NCBI GenBank assembly: GCA_001599815.1
Contig: BCIA01000006.1
Coordinates: forward strand, 1,366,961 to 1,430,960
Source of the DNA: Furcasterigmium furcatum
Lineage: Eukaryota > Ascomycota > Sordariomycetes > Glomerellales > Plectosphaerellaceae
Reading direction: 5' to 3'
DNA length: 64,000 nt
Part shown: positions 32,120-44,298 of the stretch, piece after piece
Numbering within the stretch: the stretch's first letter is position 1
How the letters are laid out: each line of letters opens with the position of its first letter
Position numbers and translations under genes: made by a program
The notes under the pieces: generated by a model
What the model was told of the DNA's origin: nothing
Database searches by the model: none
What the model saw: the letters and a program-made list of their open reading frames with translations, nothing else

Positions 32120-34062
32120 ATGTCTGCACCTCCGTCTGTCGGAGGGCCAGGCCCCTCACCGACGTCAGATCCATCGGAAGTATCCGATCCCGAAAACATC
32201 CCCTCGAACAGCGAGTTCCTACGGGGCGGGTGGTCAAGAGGTGCTCTCCCGCTCCTTCATGTTGAAACGCCAACCCAGCTCCGTGCTTCCGCTGACTTTA
32301 CGCTCCTTGCAGCTGCGGTGGTCGGGGAGTTCATCTACTTTGACGGCGGGGAAGTATCACAGAGGGGCAACACGTACCGCCTCGCGAACCTGGGTTCATA
32401 CACTCTCTCTGCGACGCCTTCTGTTTGCCTCTGATTTTCTGACGAATTCTTCCAAATAACTAGTCAACGCAACGCTTGCGATTGACCTGTCCAAGTCATG
32501 GGCCGTCAAAGATGTCGAGATAATCGAGAACACCTACGGATCCGACGCGAAAGCGGCCCTTGTGAGACAGACCGTCTTGCTCGATGAGTCTTCGGGGAGC
32601 TTCTACGCTTGGGGAGGACTACTACCCTCCCGAGGAAACCTCCCAACTGAACCGTTGCGACTGTCTTCGGAGCTATGGCGGTTCGAGCCGAGCGGTGATG
32701 GCCGTGGGGAGTGGATGAACGAGACCCCCGAGCGCAGCAACGATAACTTTTTCCAAATAAAGAGGACGCATAACAACGTCTTCGTGAGCACGCCACGCAC
32801 AGGGTTCATCTTCGGCGGGCAGTCGACCCGAATGACGACGAACGAGCCCGAGGGCACCGCTCTTGGGTACCTGGCGTTCGACTTCGAGTCCAAGGCGTGG
32901 TCACACGAGGAGACGGGACCATACTCCCCGAACGGCGGCATCTTTGGCGGTGGCGCCGTGTTCGCGCCGGGCTTTGGCCCCAACGGGCTTGTCTTCGTCT
33001 TCGGCGGCGTGGGCAGTCTGGACGGGGACTCGCCGTTCAGGAGGGCAGACAACTACCTCGACTTCCGGACGATCCATTTCATGGACCCCGTCACCAGGAA
33101 GTGGTACTCCCAGGAGACGACGGGGTCGCCGACGGCGCGTTTGGACTTTTGCTTCGGGTCCGTGGAGGTGCCCAGTGCCGACGGCAGCAGGTTCGACATG
33201 TGAGTTGTTTCGAAGACTCTATTCTTCCCCTCCTCGGAGGTGTCTTGCTGATGCCGCCTCGCCAGCTTCGTCTATGGCGGCCGCAACGAGCCTGCACGAA
33301 CCGCGTACAGCGATATCCACGTCCTCAGCCTTCCAGCCTTCCACTGGACCAAGGTCTATGCGCCCGAAAGTCCTGATCACAAGCGGCACGCGCACTCCTG
33401 CGGCGTCGTGGGCCGCCGGCACCTCCTGAGCTGGGGCGGAATCCCAGGCTTCGGGCCGGAGCCATGGGATGACCCCGACCCCTTCCCGAGGGGGGTTGGC
33501 ATCTTCGACATGACCAGCCTTTTTTGGAAAGACACTTACGATGCGGGTGCGGAGGCATACACGCAACACGACATAGTCAAGAGCTGGTATGATGAAGGGT
33601 ATGCCCGGCACACAACTATCGTTCCATTCATATCCATCTGCTAACTTTCAGGGTAGAAATCTCGGCGACATAGAATGGTCCGACGGAGTCCGCGACCTGT
33701 TTCTCACGCAAAGTAGCTCCCCTTCGCCGTCTGCCGAACCCCCAAGGGAAACTTCCGTCCCCGTCGGTCCCATCGTCGGCGGCGTCGTCGGGGGCGTGGC
33801 CGTCATCGCACTGATCGCGGGCCTTCTTTGGTTTCTGCGGAGGAGACATCTGAGAACCCATCAGCCAGAGATAAACCACGCGGTTTCAGTGTCTGCCGAG
33901 ATGTTGAAGACTCAATCTCCGGAATGTAAGCCATGGTTCCAAGACTCAGAAGCGCCAGACTGTCGCGCCAGCGAGCTGCATGCGGCAGACGGCATCGCGC
34001 GCGTGCGGTATGAGGTTGATGGGACGAGCGCAGTGCGGGAGATGGGCACCACCAACCACTAG
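32120..34062 (+). CDS. Kelch-repeat protein with C-terminal transmembrane helix
   Basis: Five exons (32120-32240, 32313-32393, 32464-33199, 33266-33598, 33657-34062; introns 72, 70, 66 and 58 nt) encode 558 aa. Kelch-like blades are marked by Gly-Gly doublets after hydrophobic strands: YFDGGEVSQ, FYAWGG, FIFGG, VFVFGG, FVYGG and a last one near LLSWGG. A Ser/Pro linker leads to one transmembrane helix (about 462-484) with a Gly-rich start, then RRRH and a cytoplasmic tail of about 70 residues. The last acceptor was set at 33656 because the nearer CAG gives a stop. I see no signal peptide, so the start is uncertain; a further 5' exon could exist. A surface or endomembrane scaffold role is inferred. 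Confidence 0.75.
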
Positions 34063-34290
34063 AGTAGATAGGATAGGCATTTGGTAGTCTCTGGGGGGTC
34101 CTCTTGTTCAGTGTGATATACTGTCTGCCCTTCATAACAGGCGCTACTTACATCGGAAACCTGTACCACACGGTCGGCGAGGAGAAACCATGGCTTTTAT
34201 GCAGTTCTTTTACTTGAAACTCAGTCCTTTGATGATCGAGGCGAACGCCTTCTCGCTTTACATAGGTATACTTCATACAGCTGTCATCCC

Positions 34291-37200
34291 CTAGTTTCCG
34301 GCCGCTATGCTATTCCGGACTCCCAACGTTCCGTTCGTCATCAACGACCTCGAATCCGCCGCCTTCTTGACGTGAAATTCCGTCTTGGGAGCCTCATTCC
34401 CATCGGCCCGTCCATAGCCACCGCCTCCGGGCGTCAGCAGGACGATCCGATCCCCCGCCCCAAAGTGCGTCGTCTTCCTCGGCCCGAGGGAGACTTTCCT
34501 CGCGACCCCGGTGACGGGATCCTTCCTCAGCCAGATATTCTCGCCGCGCTTGCCGTCCTCGCCGCCCTCCAGCCCGTACGGCGCCGTGACGCGCCTGTCC
34601 GTGAGCACATTCACCTGCATGGGCACGCGGAACTCGATGTCGCGCACGCACCCGTCGCCGCCGCGGTACAGCCCGTTGCCGCCGCTGCCCTTGCGGATGG
34701 AGAACTCGTGGAGGATGACGGGGTACCGCTTCTCGAAGATCTCGGGGTCCGTGATACGCGTGTTCGTCAGGTGCGTGTGCACGCCCGAGGCGCCGTGCCA
34801 GCCGGCGCCCGCGCCCGCGCCGCCCGCGATGGTCTCATAGTAGCCGAAGCCCGTGGTGACCTCGCCGGTGACGGGGTCCGTGCCGCCGCAGCCGAAGGTC
34901 AGGTTGTTCATCGTGCCCTGGGAGGCGGCGGCCGCGTTGAAGGCGCGGAAGATGAGGTCGGCCAACTTCTGGGACGTCTCGGTCGTGCAGCCGACGGTGG
35001 CGGCGCCGGGGGACGGCGAGAGGATGGTGTTCTCGGGGCAAATGAGCTTGATGGGCTCGAGGCAACCCTGGTTCAGGGGGATGTCTGCGGAGATCATGGA
35101 CCGGAGGCAGTACTGCTTCCTGTTAGCATCTAGTAAAAGGGGGGGACACCGATAGACATACCATGATGACAGAGTACGAGCACGTAGGCGGCGCGTTGAG
35201 ATTGCCAGAGTGCTCGGGGCCGGTTCCGGTAAAGTCAAAGACGGCCTCACCCGTCTCGGAGTCGATAGTGACCTTGAGCTTGAACTGGATACCATCGTCG
35301 TTGTACTCTGTGGCCTCGAGCACGCCGCCCTCGTACTTCTTGGCGAAGGACTTGAGCAGCTGGCGGACGGACTGCGCGGCGTTGTCTTGGATGGCGCGCA
35401 TGTAGAGCTGGACGACGGGCCAGGTGTACTCCCTGATCAAGTCGCGGATGAGCTCAATACCCTTCTTGTTCGAGGCGACGGCCGCCTTCAGGTCGGCGAT
35501 GTTGTCACTCAGGGCGCGGGTCCCGCTGCAGCCGGGGTAGGAGGCCGGGTCGTCGTAGAGGTGCTTAATCAGGCCTGCCTCATCGAAGACACCCTCGTTG
35601 ATCATCTTGAAGGACTCGATAGCTGCGCCCTCCTGCCAGAGTTCCTGGGAGTTAGGGGGCATGGATCCAGGGGCGATGCCGCCGACATCAGCGTGATGGC
35701 CACGGTTGGCAACGAAGAAAATGATCTCGGTGGGATTCTCCTCGTCATCAAAGACGGGTGTGATGGTCGTGATATCCGGGAGATGCGTGCCGCCGGCCTG
35801 GGGGTGGTTGCTAATGATAACGTCTCCGGGCTTGAGCTCGCCGGGCTTGTATCGCTGAGCCTGGTACGCGATGGCAGTGCTCATGGACCCGAGATGGCTG
35901 GGAATATGAGGCGCGTTGGCGACGAGGCCGCCGTCAGCAGAGAAGACGGCGCAGGAGTAGTCCAGTCTTTCCTTGATGTTGACGGAGACCGAGGTCTTCT
36001 CCATGGAGAGTCCCATCTGCTCGGCGACCGTCATGAACCTGTGGCCGAACACACTCAGTTGCACGGGGTCGGCCACATCCGAGGTCACCTGTTCCTTCTC
36101 GGCCTTGCTGACCTCCAGCACGACGTGGTCTGGGAGAACGACGGCCTTGCTGGCGTGATCGACGACAATGGTCTGCGTCTTGTCGATGATCATGGCAGGG
36201 CCCTGGATGTGAACGCCCGCGCTGACGCTATCAAGCTGGAACACCCGTGTCTCCGTCCATCCGTGCTTCTCGAAGAAGACCTTCCTCGAGAAGACGGGGG
36301 TTGGGACGGGAGTGAGGCTCTGGTCGCCATACTTTTCAAGATCCGCAAAGGGGCTGGCGGTGTCGACGACGCGAGACTTGCCCACGCTGCGGACGCGGAT
36401 GTCGTCCACCAGGATATCGCGGGACTGGGAGAAGCCAAACTCCTGGGTGTGTCTGTCCGTGAAAGCCGCGCCGAAGTCTCCGAGGTTCTCCGGCCTGGGG
36501 ATCATCAGCGACGTGTCGCTGCCCTGGTACCTCATGTTGAGGAAGCACTCGTGCTCGATGTGGCCGTTGTCGAAGCCCTGAAGCTCGAGGCCGTGGGTTC
36601 CGCGAGAAGAGAGAGACTCGAGGCGCTTGAGCAGCTCAGGCACGGCCGCCTCGGAAAAGGTCAGGGCGACGGGCTCCTGGTTCTCGACCACCACGTCGGC
36701 CAGGGCCATGCCGTACGCCGAGAGGATGCTGGAGCAGCGAGAGATGATGGCCCTCTTGATGCCGAGATCTCTGGCGATGAACACGGCGTGTTGGCCGCCA
36801 GCGCCTCCGAAGCTGCCCAGGTTGTGACTGGATGCGCCGTATCCGCGGCCCTCGCTCAGTGTACGGATCGGCCGGGCCATGGTGGCGTTGGCCGTCGACA
36901 GGAAGCCCAGCGCCAATGTCTCAGGGGTAAAGGGCTCGCCGCCGGCCTTGTCCTCGTTGACGGTCTTGGTGAGCGCGGCAAACTTGGACCTGACGATATC
37001 CAGGTCCAGCTTGCGGGGGAACGTCTCGGGGATGATCCTGCCGAGCAGGAGGTTGGCGTCGGTGACGGTCAGGGGGCCTTGCTTGCCGTAGCATGCCGGT
37101 CCTGGGTTCGCGCCCGCAGAGCTGGGGCCGACCTTGAGCAGGCCGTTCTCCCAGGCCAGGATCGAGCCGCCGCCGGCTGCCACTGTGTTGATATCGAGCT

Positions 37201-38269
37201 GAGGCGTCTGGATGGTCACCTCCGCGATGGTGCTCTCGAAGATGTGCTCCAGAGCGCCAGAGTACCTGGCAACGTCGGTACTGGTGCCACCCATGTCAAA
37301 TCCGAGCACGGGTGTTCCGTCTTTGGCGTCGTAACAGGTCCTGGCGAGACCGACGACGCCGCCGGCCGGGCCGCTGAGGACGCCCCTGAGGCCGGTGAAC
37401 TTGGTCCAGCTGGTGAGGCCGCCGTCCGACTGGCATATGAGCAGCTTGTTGGCGCTCTCATCCTCCAGCCTGCCCTTGAAGCCCTTGCGGAAGCTCTCGA
37501 GGTAGGCGTAGGTCATGGGCGTCAGGTAGGCATCGGCCACGGCGGACTGGCTGCGAGGCACGAACTTAGCCATAGACTGAAGGACTGAGGATGCGGAAAC
37601 CTTGAAGCCGAGCTCCTCGGCAACTCTCTTGACTTGAAGCTCGTGCTCCGCATATGTGTAAGAGTGCATGAAGCCGATGGCCACATTCTGGAAGCCCTGC
37701 TCCTTGAGAGCGAGGAGGTCGGCGCGCACGGCCTCGAGGTCAGGCGTCTTGATGATCCTGACAACCTCACCAGTCTGGCCCATGACCAGCGCGGGATCGG
37801 AGGCGACGTCGATGGGCTTGGGATTCGGGTCCTCGCTGAAACCCTCAATGGTGACGCGCTCATCGACCTCGACGACCGTCTCGTAGAGCTGCTCCAGGCG
37901 TCGTACGGACAAGTCGAACAGATCGGGGCGAGTCTGGTTACCAATCTTGAGGCCGTCTCTGAAGCCCTTGGTAGTCAAGAAGGCGACGCGGTCACCCTTC
38001 CGCTCGAGGAGAGCATTGGTGGCGACGGTGGTGCCCATCCTGATAGACTCGATGGGCTCGATGTCCAGGGGAGAGCCCTTGGGTATCGTGGTGCCCGTCG
38101 CCCTCTCGAGGATCTGCCTGATGCACTCTGTTGGTGCGTCATCGTACTCCTCCGGGCACACGGAGAGGATCTTGAAGATGATCTGCTCGCTCTGGCCCGG
38201 TACCTGGGCCCAGGCATCTGTGAAGGTGCCGCCGCGGTCGATGGCGATGCGAATGCCCTGTGACGCCAT
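34291..38269 (-). CDS. 5-oxoprolinase (ATP-hydrolysing), HyuA-HyuB fusion
   Basis: Two exons (38269-35162 and 35112-34291; 49-nt intron) encode 1309 aa, the normal length for eukaryotic 5-oxoprolinase. The N-terminal half is the hydantoinase A/oxoprolinase fold (start IRIAIDRGGTFTDAWA, then MGTTVATNALLERKG, GFDMGGTSTDVARY, AAGGGSIL). The second half is hydantoinase B-like (FGHRFMTVAEQMG, NAPHIPSHLGSM, DVIISNHPQAGGTHLPD, FDFTGTGPEHSGNLNAP). The intron falls in CSYSVIMYCLRSMI. The enzyme opens 5-oxo-L-proline to glutamate with ATP, the last step of the gamma-glutamyl cycle, in the cytosol. It is divergent from a Zn2Cys6 gene that may regulate it. Confidence 0.92.
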
Positions 38270-39005
38270 GGTGATGGATGTGGAAGAGGAAGAACTGAAA
38301 AGGGGGTATATAATGTGAAGATTTAGGCCATGGAATGAAACGAAGCAGTATTGTCAATGTGTGAGAGATTCGTCCATCACTCGACCGCTGGCCCAGGGTC
38401 TTTCGTTATTATACTGACCCAAGCCGGCAGCCAGAGCTGGACCCCGGCAACTTTCCAACTTCCCATGTTGAGCCCGATCCCATCCGCATTGAATATCACT
38501 CGGCTTCGGCTTCTCCTGGTGTCTGGTGTGCGGCAAGTCTCAAGTTCCCGCCTGAGTGTCGATCTCTGGGAGGGCACCGGCAAGTCTTAAGTTGCCGGGC
38601 CGGCATCGGACTTTGTGCCGATCCCCGGTCGGCGAACTCAGCCCGAGAACGGCGCTGGCCCTCGAGCTTCCTATCTCGTAATACTCTGCGACTAGTACAA
38701 CGTAGCAGCCGGGTTTAAGCCTGTGCCGCTGTCTTGGCGAATGACAGGGCTCGTTGCTGACTCGAGATAATGCGGCATCGTTCGGTGAGTGTCTGACTTG
38801 CCGACTCTTCACTCTTCCACACAATACCGCATCACCGGGACGCCCATGTGGCATGCAACTTCACCCCAGATCGCACCCCGGCTTCGGTGACAAACAGAAT
38901 CTGCAAGGAAACGTGGGGAGCAGCGCATTCGCTCCACAGCAAACCCTGGAGCATTGAAGTTCCAGAAGTCCGTGATCTCATCCCCATCTCGCGACAAGTG
39001 GCAGG
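38270..39005. other. Shared promoter region, 5-oxoprolinase / Zn2Cys6 factor
   Basis: The two genes start in opposite directions from this 736-bp region. A TATATA stretch at 38307-38312 lies only about 38 nt from the oxoprolinase ATG, close for a TATA box. No coding frame is supported. Confidence 0.45.
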
Positions 39006-41321
39006 ATGAGTGCAACCGGAAAACCGAGGCGGTTGCTGGCCGCGTGAGTCTCGGAAGCTCCCTCTGTCCTTTCTATCAAGCGCCGGGAATCCCTTTGGCT
39101 GATCCCATCGCGACCAGTTGTCTGCGTTGCCACTCACAGAAGATCAAGTGCAGCGGAGAGCAGCCATGTCGCTCCTGTCTCGCTACCAACAGGGCGTCGG
39201 AATGCCATTTTCCCGCGAGAGAGCGCAAGGTCACCGTGTCGGAAAGGTATGATGATCTCGTTTGTACTGCCCTACGTTGTTGTTCGCGCATCTCACAGCA
39301 TGTAGCTACCTCCGACGACTGGAAAAGGAGAGCAAGAGGCTCCGTAACGCGGCCTCCCAGCAACCAACGCCAGACAGCCAGGGTAACAGCCCCGTGAACG
39401 TGAGCGACGTGCACGATGGTCGGGGGGGCAGTTCGAGCAACGAAGAGGTCGACATGCTGAACCCGCTGTTCGACAAGCACTCGGAAAGCCAGAAGGCGTC
39501 CGAGCCGGGCTTCATCGGCGAGGCATCCTGCGCCGCCTTCAACAACCGCCTCCTGCAGTGTCTCGACGAGAACTACACGCCGTCGACCGCCGGCTTCTCC
39601 AACTACTACCGCCTCCCGGCCGCGCGGCGGCTTCCAATCCAGGGCCAGGACCCCTCCCTCGACGACGCGAGCTTCCCGGACAGGATGCACGCGAAGCTCC
39701 TCCTCAACGTGGCCAGGAACTTCATCGGCAACTACCACCCGCTCTTCCTCGAGAAGTCCTTCATGAGGGAGATCGACGCCTTCTACCGCCAGGAGCTGAA
39801 CCCGTCGCAGCTGTGGCTGTGCAAGTTCCTGGTCCTGATGGCGCTGGGGGAGATCTACACGAACCGGCGCAAGGTGGGCGACAGCAACCGCGTGCCGGGG
39901 ACGTCGTACTTCGTCCGCGCCGTGCACATGCTGCCGGACTCATACGAGGAGCCGTCCCTGATACACGTCGAGGTCCTGACACTGCTTGCCTGGGCAGCCA
40001 ACATACTCGGCCGTGTCCGCACCGCGTTCTGCTATAGCGGTACCGCGCTCAGGCTCGCCACGAGCTTAGGGATGCACCGGTCGGTGTCGACGCGGTCTAC
40101 CCTGACGCCCATCGAGCGCGAGGCCCGGCGACGTACGTGGTGGGTGGTCTACTTCTTCGACAGGTTCTCCGCGTCGAAGCTCGGCCAGCCCGTGTCCCTC
40201 CGCGACGAGGACATCGACGTCGAGATGCCCAGCATGGACGACCTGACCGAAGAGGAGCAGATGGAGTTCATGGATCCGGCGCCGCTCATCGCGAATACCA
40301 AGCTGGCCCGTATTATCGGAAACATACGTTCGTATGGCCCGTCCATCATCTTGCATGCCTGTCACTAACGTTGTCCGCACCACCAGTCACCGACATATAC
40401 GGCATCCCGAGCCGGACAAAAGGCCTCTGCCTCCACCGAGTCCACGGCATCCTCAAGCAGCTGCGCGCCTGGCACGACGAGCTTCCCCGCGTCCTGCGCG
40501 TCAAGGACCGGGGCACGCCTCGCCCGGTATCGAGCCTGCACCTCGCCTACAACCAGTGCATCATCCAAACAACCCGCCCCGTGCTCCTCCACCTCTTCAA
40601 GACGCAGTATCAGCTAGGCTCGGAGACGCCCAGGCGGCAGAGCTTCTCCTCCATCACCCTCGCGCTCGCGGAGAGCTGCATCAACGCGGCGCAGGCGTCG
40701 AGCCGGATCGTCGAGATGCTCTTCCTGGACGGGTCGATCGCGACCTTTGGCTACTGGGACGCGCACCACGTCTTCTCCGCCTCGCTGGTCCTGATCATGT
40801 CGGCCGTGATGAAGCCGACGCCGGCCACGTCGGACGCGCTCGAGATGCTGCTCAGCATTCTGAGGTCGATGAAGGACGACGGCAATATCCCGGCCGTTGA
40901 TTTCTGCGAGAGGTTGGGCCTCATCCAGGCCCGTGTGGCAGAGCTGCGGGCGACGATGGGAGGCATGGAGACGTCCATCCTCGCCGGCGCCGCGGTTGAG
41001 CAGCAGTCTGAGGAAAACACAGAGAACAACACTGCTGATGGCGGCGTTTCTGCATCGGCGGCGGCATGCACCGCCAGTGCCACGGAAGGGAATAGCAGCA
41101 GCAGCACCACAGAGCCACAGTACCAGATGGTGCAAGGGGGCATGTCCGGCCACGACGGATACGCCATGCCCTACGGCCACGTCGACATCCTGAGCAACCC
41201 GCTGATCGGGCGGTTCCTCGACGAGGGCAGGGTGCCGTGGCCGGACTCGATGTTTGCCAAGGACGGGACGCTAAAGGACCTCGCCACGGAGCTCGAGGAG
41301 CAGTTCCTCTTCCAGGTGTGA
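39006..41321 (+). CDS. Zn2Cys6 fungal-specific transcription factor (707 aa)
   Basis: Four exons (39006-39043, 39118-39246, 39306-40327, 40387-41321; introns 74, 59 and 59 nt) encode 707 aa. The first intron interrupts the zinc cluster just before its first Cys; after joining, the cluster occupies residues 14-42 (first half CLRCHSQKIKC, second half CRSCLATNRASEC). A short basic/coiled segment follows (YLRRLEKESKRLRN). The central region is the fungal_trans homology domain (LLTLLAWAANILGRVRTAFCYSGTALRLATSLGMHRS, shown here only by its first and last parts LTLLAWAANI and ATSLGMHRS; then RRRTWWVVYFFDR). The C-terminal 120 residues are Ser/Thr/Glu-rich. It is nuclear and DNA-binding; the divergent 5-oxoprolinase gene is an obvious candidate target. 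Confidence 0.9.
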
Positions 41322-42083
41322 GCTGAACGGCCAGGCCGCCAGACATCACAGGCGGTCCAACCAGCAGCGAATACACCAGGCCACCCATCCTGCGAGATAT
41401 ACCTGCTCATCTACAGAGGGGGACAAAATGCGCGTTTCCAACGCACCTGGCCTTGGCCAAGGCGACGGACGATTGCGCGTCCTCGTATCCTATTATTAAC
41501 TCAATACACCAAGGGTGGCTCAGGTGCCTGTCCGCGGAAGTACTTGACATCTATCACACATCCAAGCGGTAGTCAGAGACTCATAACCTGCTGGGCCGCG
41601 TAAAGGCTTCAAGTAGATGCTATTCACGCAGCCAGGCAGGTGAGGTGAGGTCGGGTACGGTGCGGTGGAGGATTCGCGATGTGAAAGTCTCGCATATTCC
41701 CGTCCATGAGGCGGAGGAGTCGTGATGCCAGTTGGTACTACCAGGCAAAAAGGAGGTTCTGGGCGTTTTACATTAGTGTCAGGACCGGAAATGGTGCAAA
41801 TGATAGGCCCGTGTTGTGCTGCGCCGTACTATACCAGCTGTCAGCCAGGCCCTTGAGACTTGTAACCCCGGTACGTCCAGGGGCCCTTGGCGACTTATGA
41901 ATAGAAACGGCTTCGCCACTTCACAGCATTGGTGACCTGGCTCACCTGTCAGGATCAACTTCAGTTTCTGCTTCGCATTCCAATACCTCGAGCGGCGTGA
42001 AACATCTCATCTTTCGAGCGCTCCTACACTTATCCTGCCTGATACTTGTTTTCCAGACTAAGGTCGCTGCGGCTCTGTCCGGA
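41322..42083. other. Intergenic region
   Basis: No supported gene or repeat. It includes the promoter of the aspartic-protease-like gene. Confidence 0.45.
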
Positions 42084-43471
42084 ATGAAATCATTGCAGCT
42101 TCAAGCCGCCATGGCTCGTTCAGTTACCCGCGGGCTGGCTCTCGCCGTCATCCTCTCCGCTCTCGACGCTTCTGATGTGAGTTACAGCCATGACTGTCCC
42201 ACTGATGTGCTCAGTGGCACCTCAGCTAAATATTGAACGGTACTACAGGCTGCCGGTGCGCCTTTGTCGTCCGATCAGCAACCACTTACAGCAGGCGTTG
42301 GCTTCGCACATCTGCCACTGACGGTAAGTAATTCCCACCACCCACACAGCGCCCAGATGCAACTGACATGGCCTCAGCAATTCTTGCACTACGACCTGGG
42401 GTACACTGTCGACGTGAACGTGGGAACACCGCCGCAAGGCCTGACCTTGAAGATTGAAATCGCCTCGGCTGAAACCTATGTCAGAGACGAGGTCCTGTCG
42501 GAGAAGAAGGGCTGTAAAGCCGACCGCTTCTTCGACAGTCGTGCGTCAAACAGCTTTCGAGCGAACAATACCCGGAAAGAGACCGACTTTGCGAATGGCT
42601 TCATCAGTGCCTCCGGTGTTGCTGCAGAGGACGTGTTCCGCTTTGGGCCCATCGACATCCACGGCCAACACTTTATAGATGCCGACGACGAAAGTTTCAA
42701 CGGCGTGAGTTACGACAACTACTGCGGAATGGACGGCGTCCTCGGCTTCTCGAACTCGACTACCTCCTCAACGGCGGGCATCTCCGGACAGCTCTCGCGC
42801 CTGGCCGACGAGGGCAGCCTCGACGCCTCCCTCTTTGCTCTGCGGCTCCGAGACCCAGCCCAGCTCTCCCTCGGGGCGGTCAACCCAGATCTTTTCAGGG
42901 GCGGTATTGTCCACTTGCATTCCAGCCCGCTTGACGACCCGAACGATTCCATCATCGAAAGCCAATGGCGAACACACATCGACTACATCATGGCAGGATC
43001 CGAGCCAGCTCTGCACTACGTCTTCGGCCAGACTGTCATCTTCACCACGGCTTCCGCATTCATGTACTTCCCCGATCTGATCTTCGAAGACCTCATCATG
43101 AACTCGCTGGGATTTGAGGACATGCCATTTCTTCCGCCATCCGTTGACTGCGCCCAACGAAACGTCCTGCCAGATCTGACGTTCAACTTTGCAGGCCATA
43201 ACTTCACCATCACTCCTTACGATTATACGCTGAGGTTCGTCATCCCGAACGGTCCCACGCGATGTGTGACGGCTATCCTGCCAATCGGGATGCCGAACAA
43301 CGATCATGCCGAGATCATCCTGGGATCGGCGTTCCTTCAGGCGTTTTATTCCGTGTTTGACTTTGATTCGCAAACGATCGGACGTAAGTGGCCGTATTTC
43401 CTCAGTCGTGCTCTCGTCTGTGACCGCTACTAATGACTTTCTTGCCGGCTGTAGTTGCTGCCCTCTCATGA
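42084..43471 (+). CDS. Secreted aspartic-protease-like protein lacking both catalytic Asp residues
   Basis: Four exons (42084-42176, 42249-42323, 42378-43383, 43455-43471; introns 72, 54 and 71 nt) encode 396 aa; the better Kozak context is at the second ATG (42111), giving 387 aa. A signal peptide (RGLALAVILSALDASD region) and a short pro-region precede YTVDVNVGTPPQ, the usual start of a pepsin-like (A1) domain. The first active-site block, normally DTGS, reads EIAS (in LKIEIASAETYV); the second reads TTAS (in VIFTTASAFMYF). Both catalytic aspartates are gone, while the fold markers (MDGVLGF, ILGSAFLQAFYSVFDFDSQTIGL) remain. It is probably a pseudoprotease. The 54-nt intron is in frame without a stop, so retention would also give a protein. 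Confidence 0.8.
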
Positions 43472-43722
43472 TTTCCATGCCGAGTCGGACTCCAAGCTGA
43501 TAATTTCTGCGATGGGATGACGCTCAACTTGGGAGGCGCCCGAGTGTACGACATTCTTCCTCTTGCACTAGATTCTCGCCAGACGCGAGTAAAGCGGACA
43601 GACAGCAGATCTGGTAGAACATCGTCGATTTTATCCAATATACCCCATACATTTACAGTATTGAGTGGTTGCGCAGTCAGGATTCCGAAGGAATCGACAG
43701 CCGAATCCGCGTGTCATCCCAA

Positions 43723-44298
43723 TCATGGGCGGCTTTTCTCACCGCTGTCTTTGCGAGCTGCTGGCTCTGCCTGCATTTCGACGTCCCCCGCGGTAGTACG
43801 CGTATCCTCCTCCCCTGACGCAACCGGCTCGTACGAGCCCAGGGCATGCATCTGATGCTGCGCCTCCTGCGCCCCAGGCTCCTGCTCCATTCCTTGCCCG
43901 CACCGGCCAAAAACCCCCGTCGCGCGCTCGAAGAGCCAGCCAAAGTAGATGCCCGACAGGGCCCAGAAGATTTTGCTAATATTCATGGTGTCGGTCAGGG
44001 CGATCAGGCCGAACGTCGTGATGGCGAGGCCGACGAAGCCGGCGGCAACGAATCCGCCTCCCCTGCTCGGGGTCTCCTTGCTCATGCGCGTGAACATGTT
44101 GATGATGAAGAATAGCTGAACCACGACGCAGATGGCGACGATGATCTTGACGATGATGTGCGCCTGGAATTCCTTGGTGCCCAGGGTCAGTCCGCCGATG
44201 ACGAGCCATAGGAATACGGCCACGGGCGCGGCGTTTTCGGGGGCATCAGGGTTGGGCCGCCCTGGCCAGACTGAGGGGCTGCTCGATGGAGTCGTCAT
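43723..44298 (-). CDS. Four-helix membrane protein, paralogue of the gene near 25 kb
   Basis: This intronless frame encodes 191 aa. Four hydrophobic helices begin at about residues 26, 47, 81 and 106. The membrane region aligns by eye with the protein encoded at 24729-25520: LG.K..Q at the end of helix 1, FVAAGFVGLAITTFGLIALTDTM against YFVAGVV...FTDMM, and KIFWALSGIYFGW against TIFWCLSGNYLGW. It lacks the N-terminal soluble part with the LLREI repeats of the paralogue. The C-terminal 60 residues are polar and acidic. No function is recognised. Confidence 0.7.
   Translation of the reverse strand: MTTPSSSPSVWPGRPNPDAPENAAPVAVFLWLVIGGLTLGTKEFQAHIIVKIIVAICVVVQLFFIINMFTRMSKETPSRGGGFVAAGFVGLAITTFGLIALTDTMNISKIFWALSGIYFGWLFERATGVFGRCGQGMEQEPGAQEAQHQMHALGSYEPVASGEEDTRTTAGDVEMQAEPAARKDSGEKSRP

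Noticed and set aside
35210..37588. A 792-codon plus-strand frame
   Set aside because: It is antisense to the 5-oxoprolinase coding sequence, where codon bias leaves the complementary frame open; it has no protein-like features of its own.
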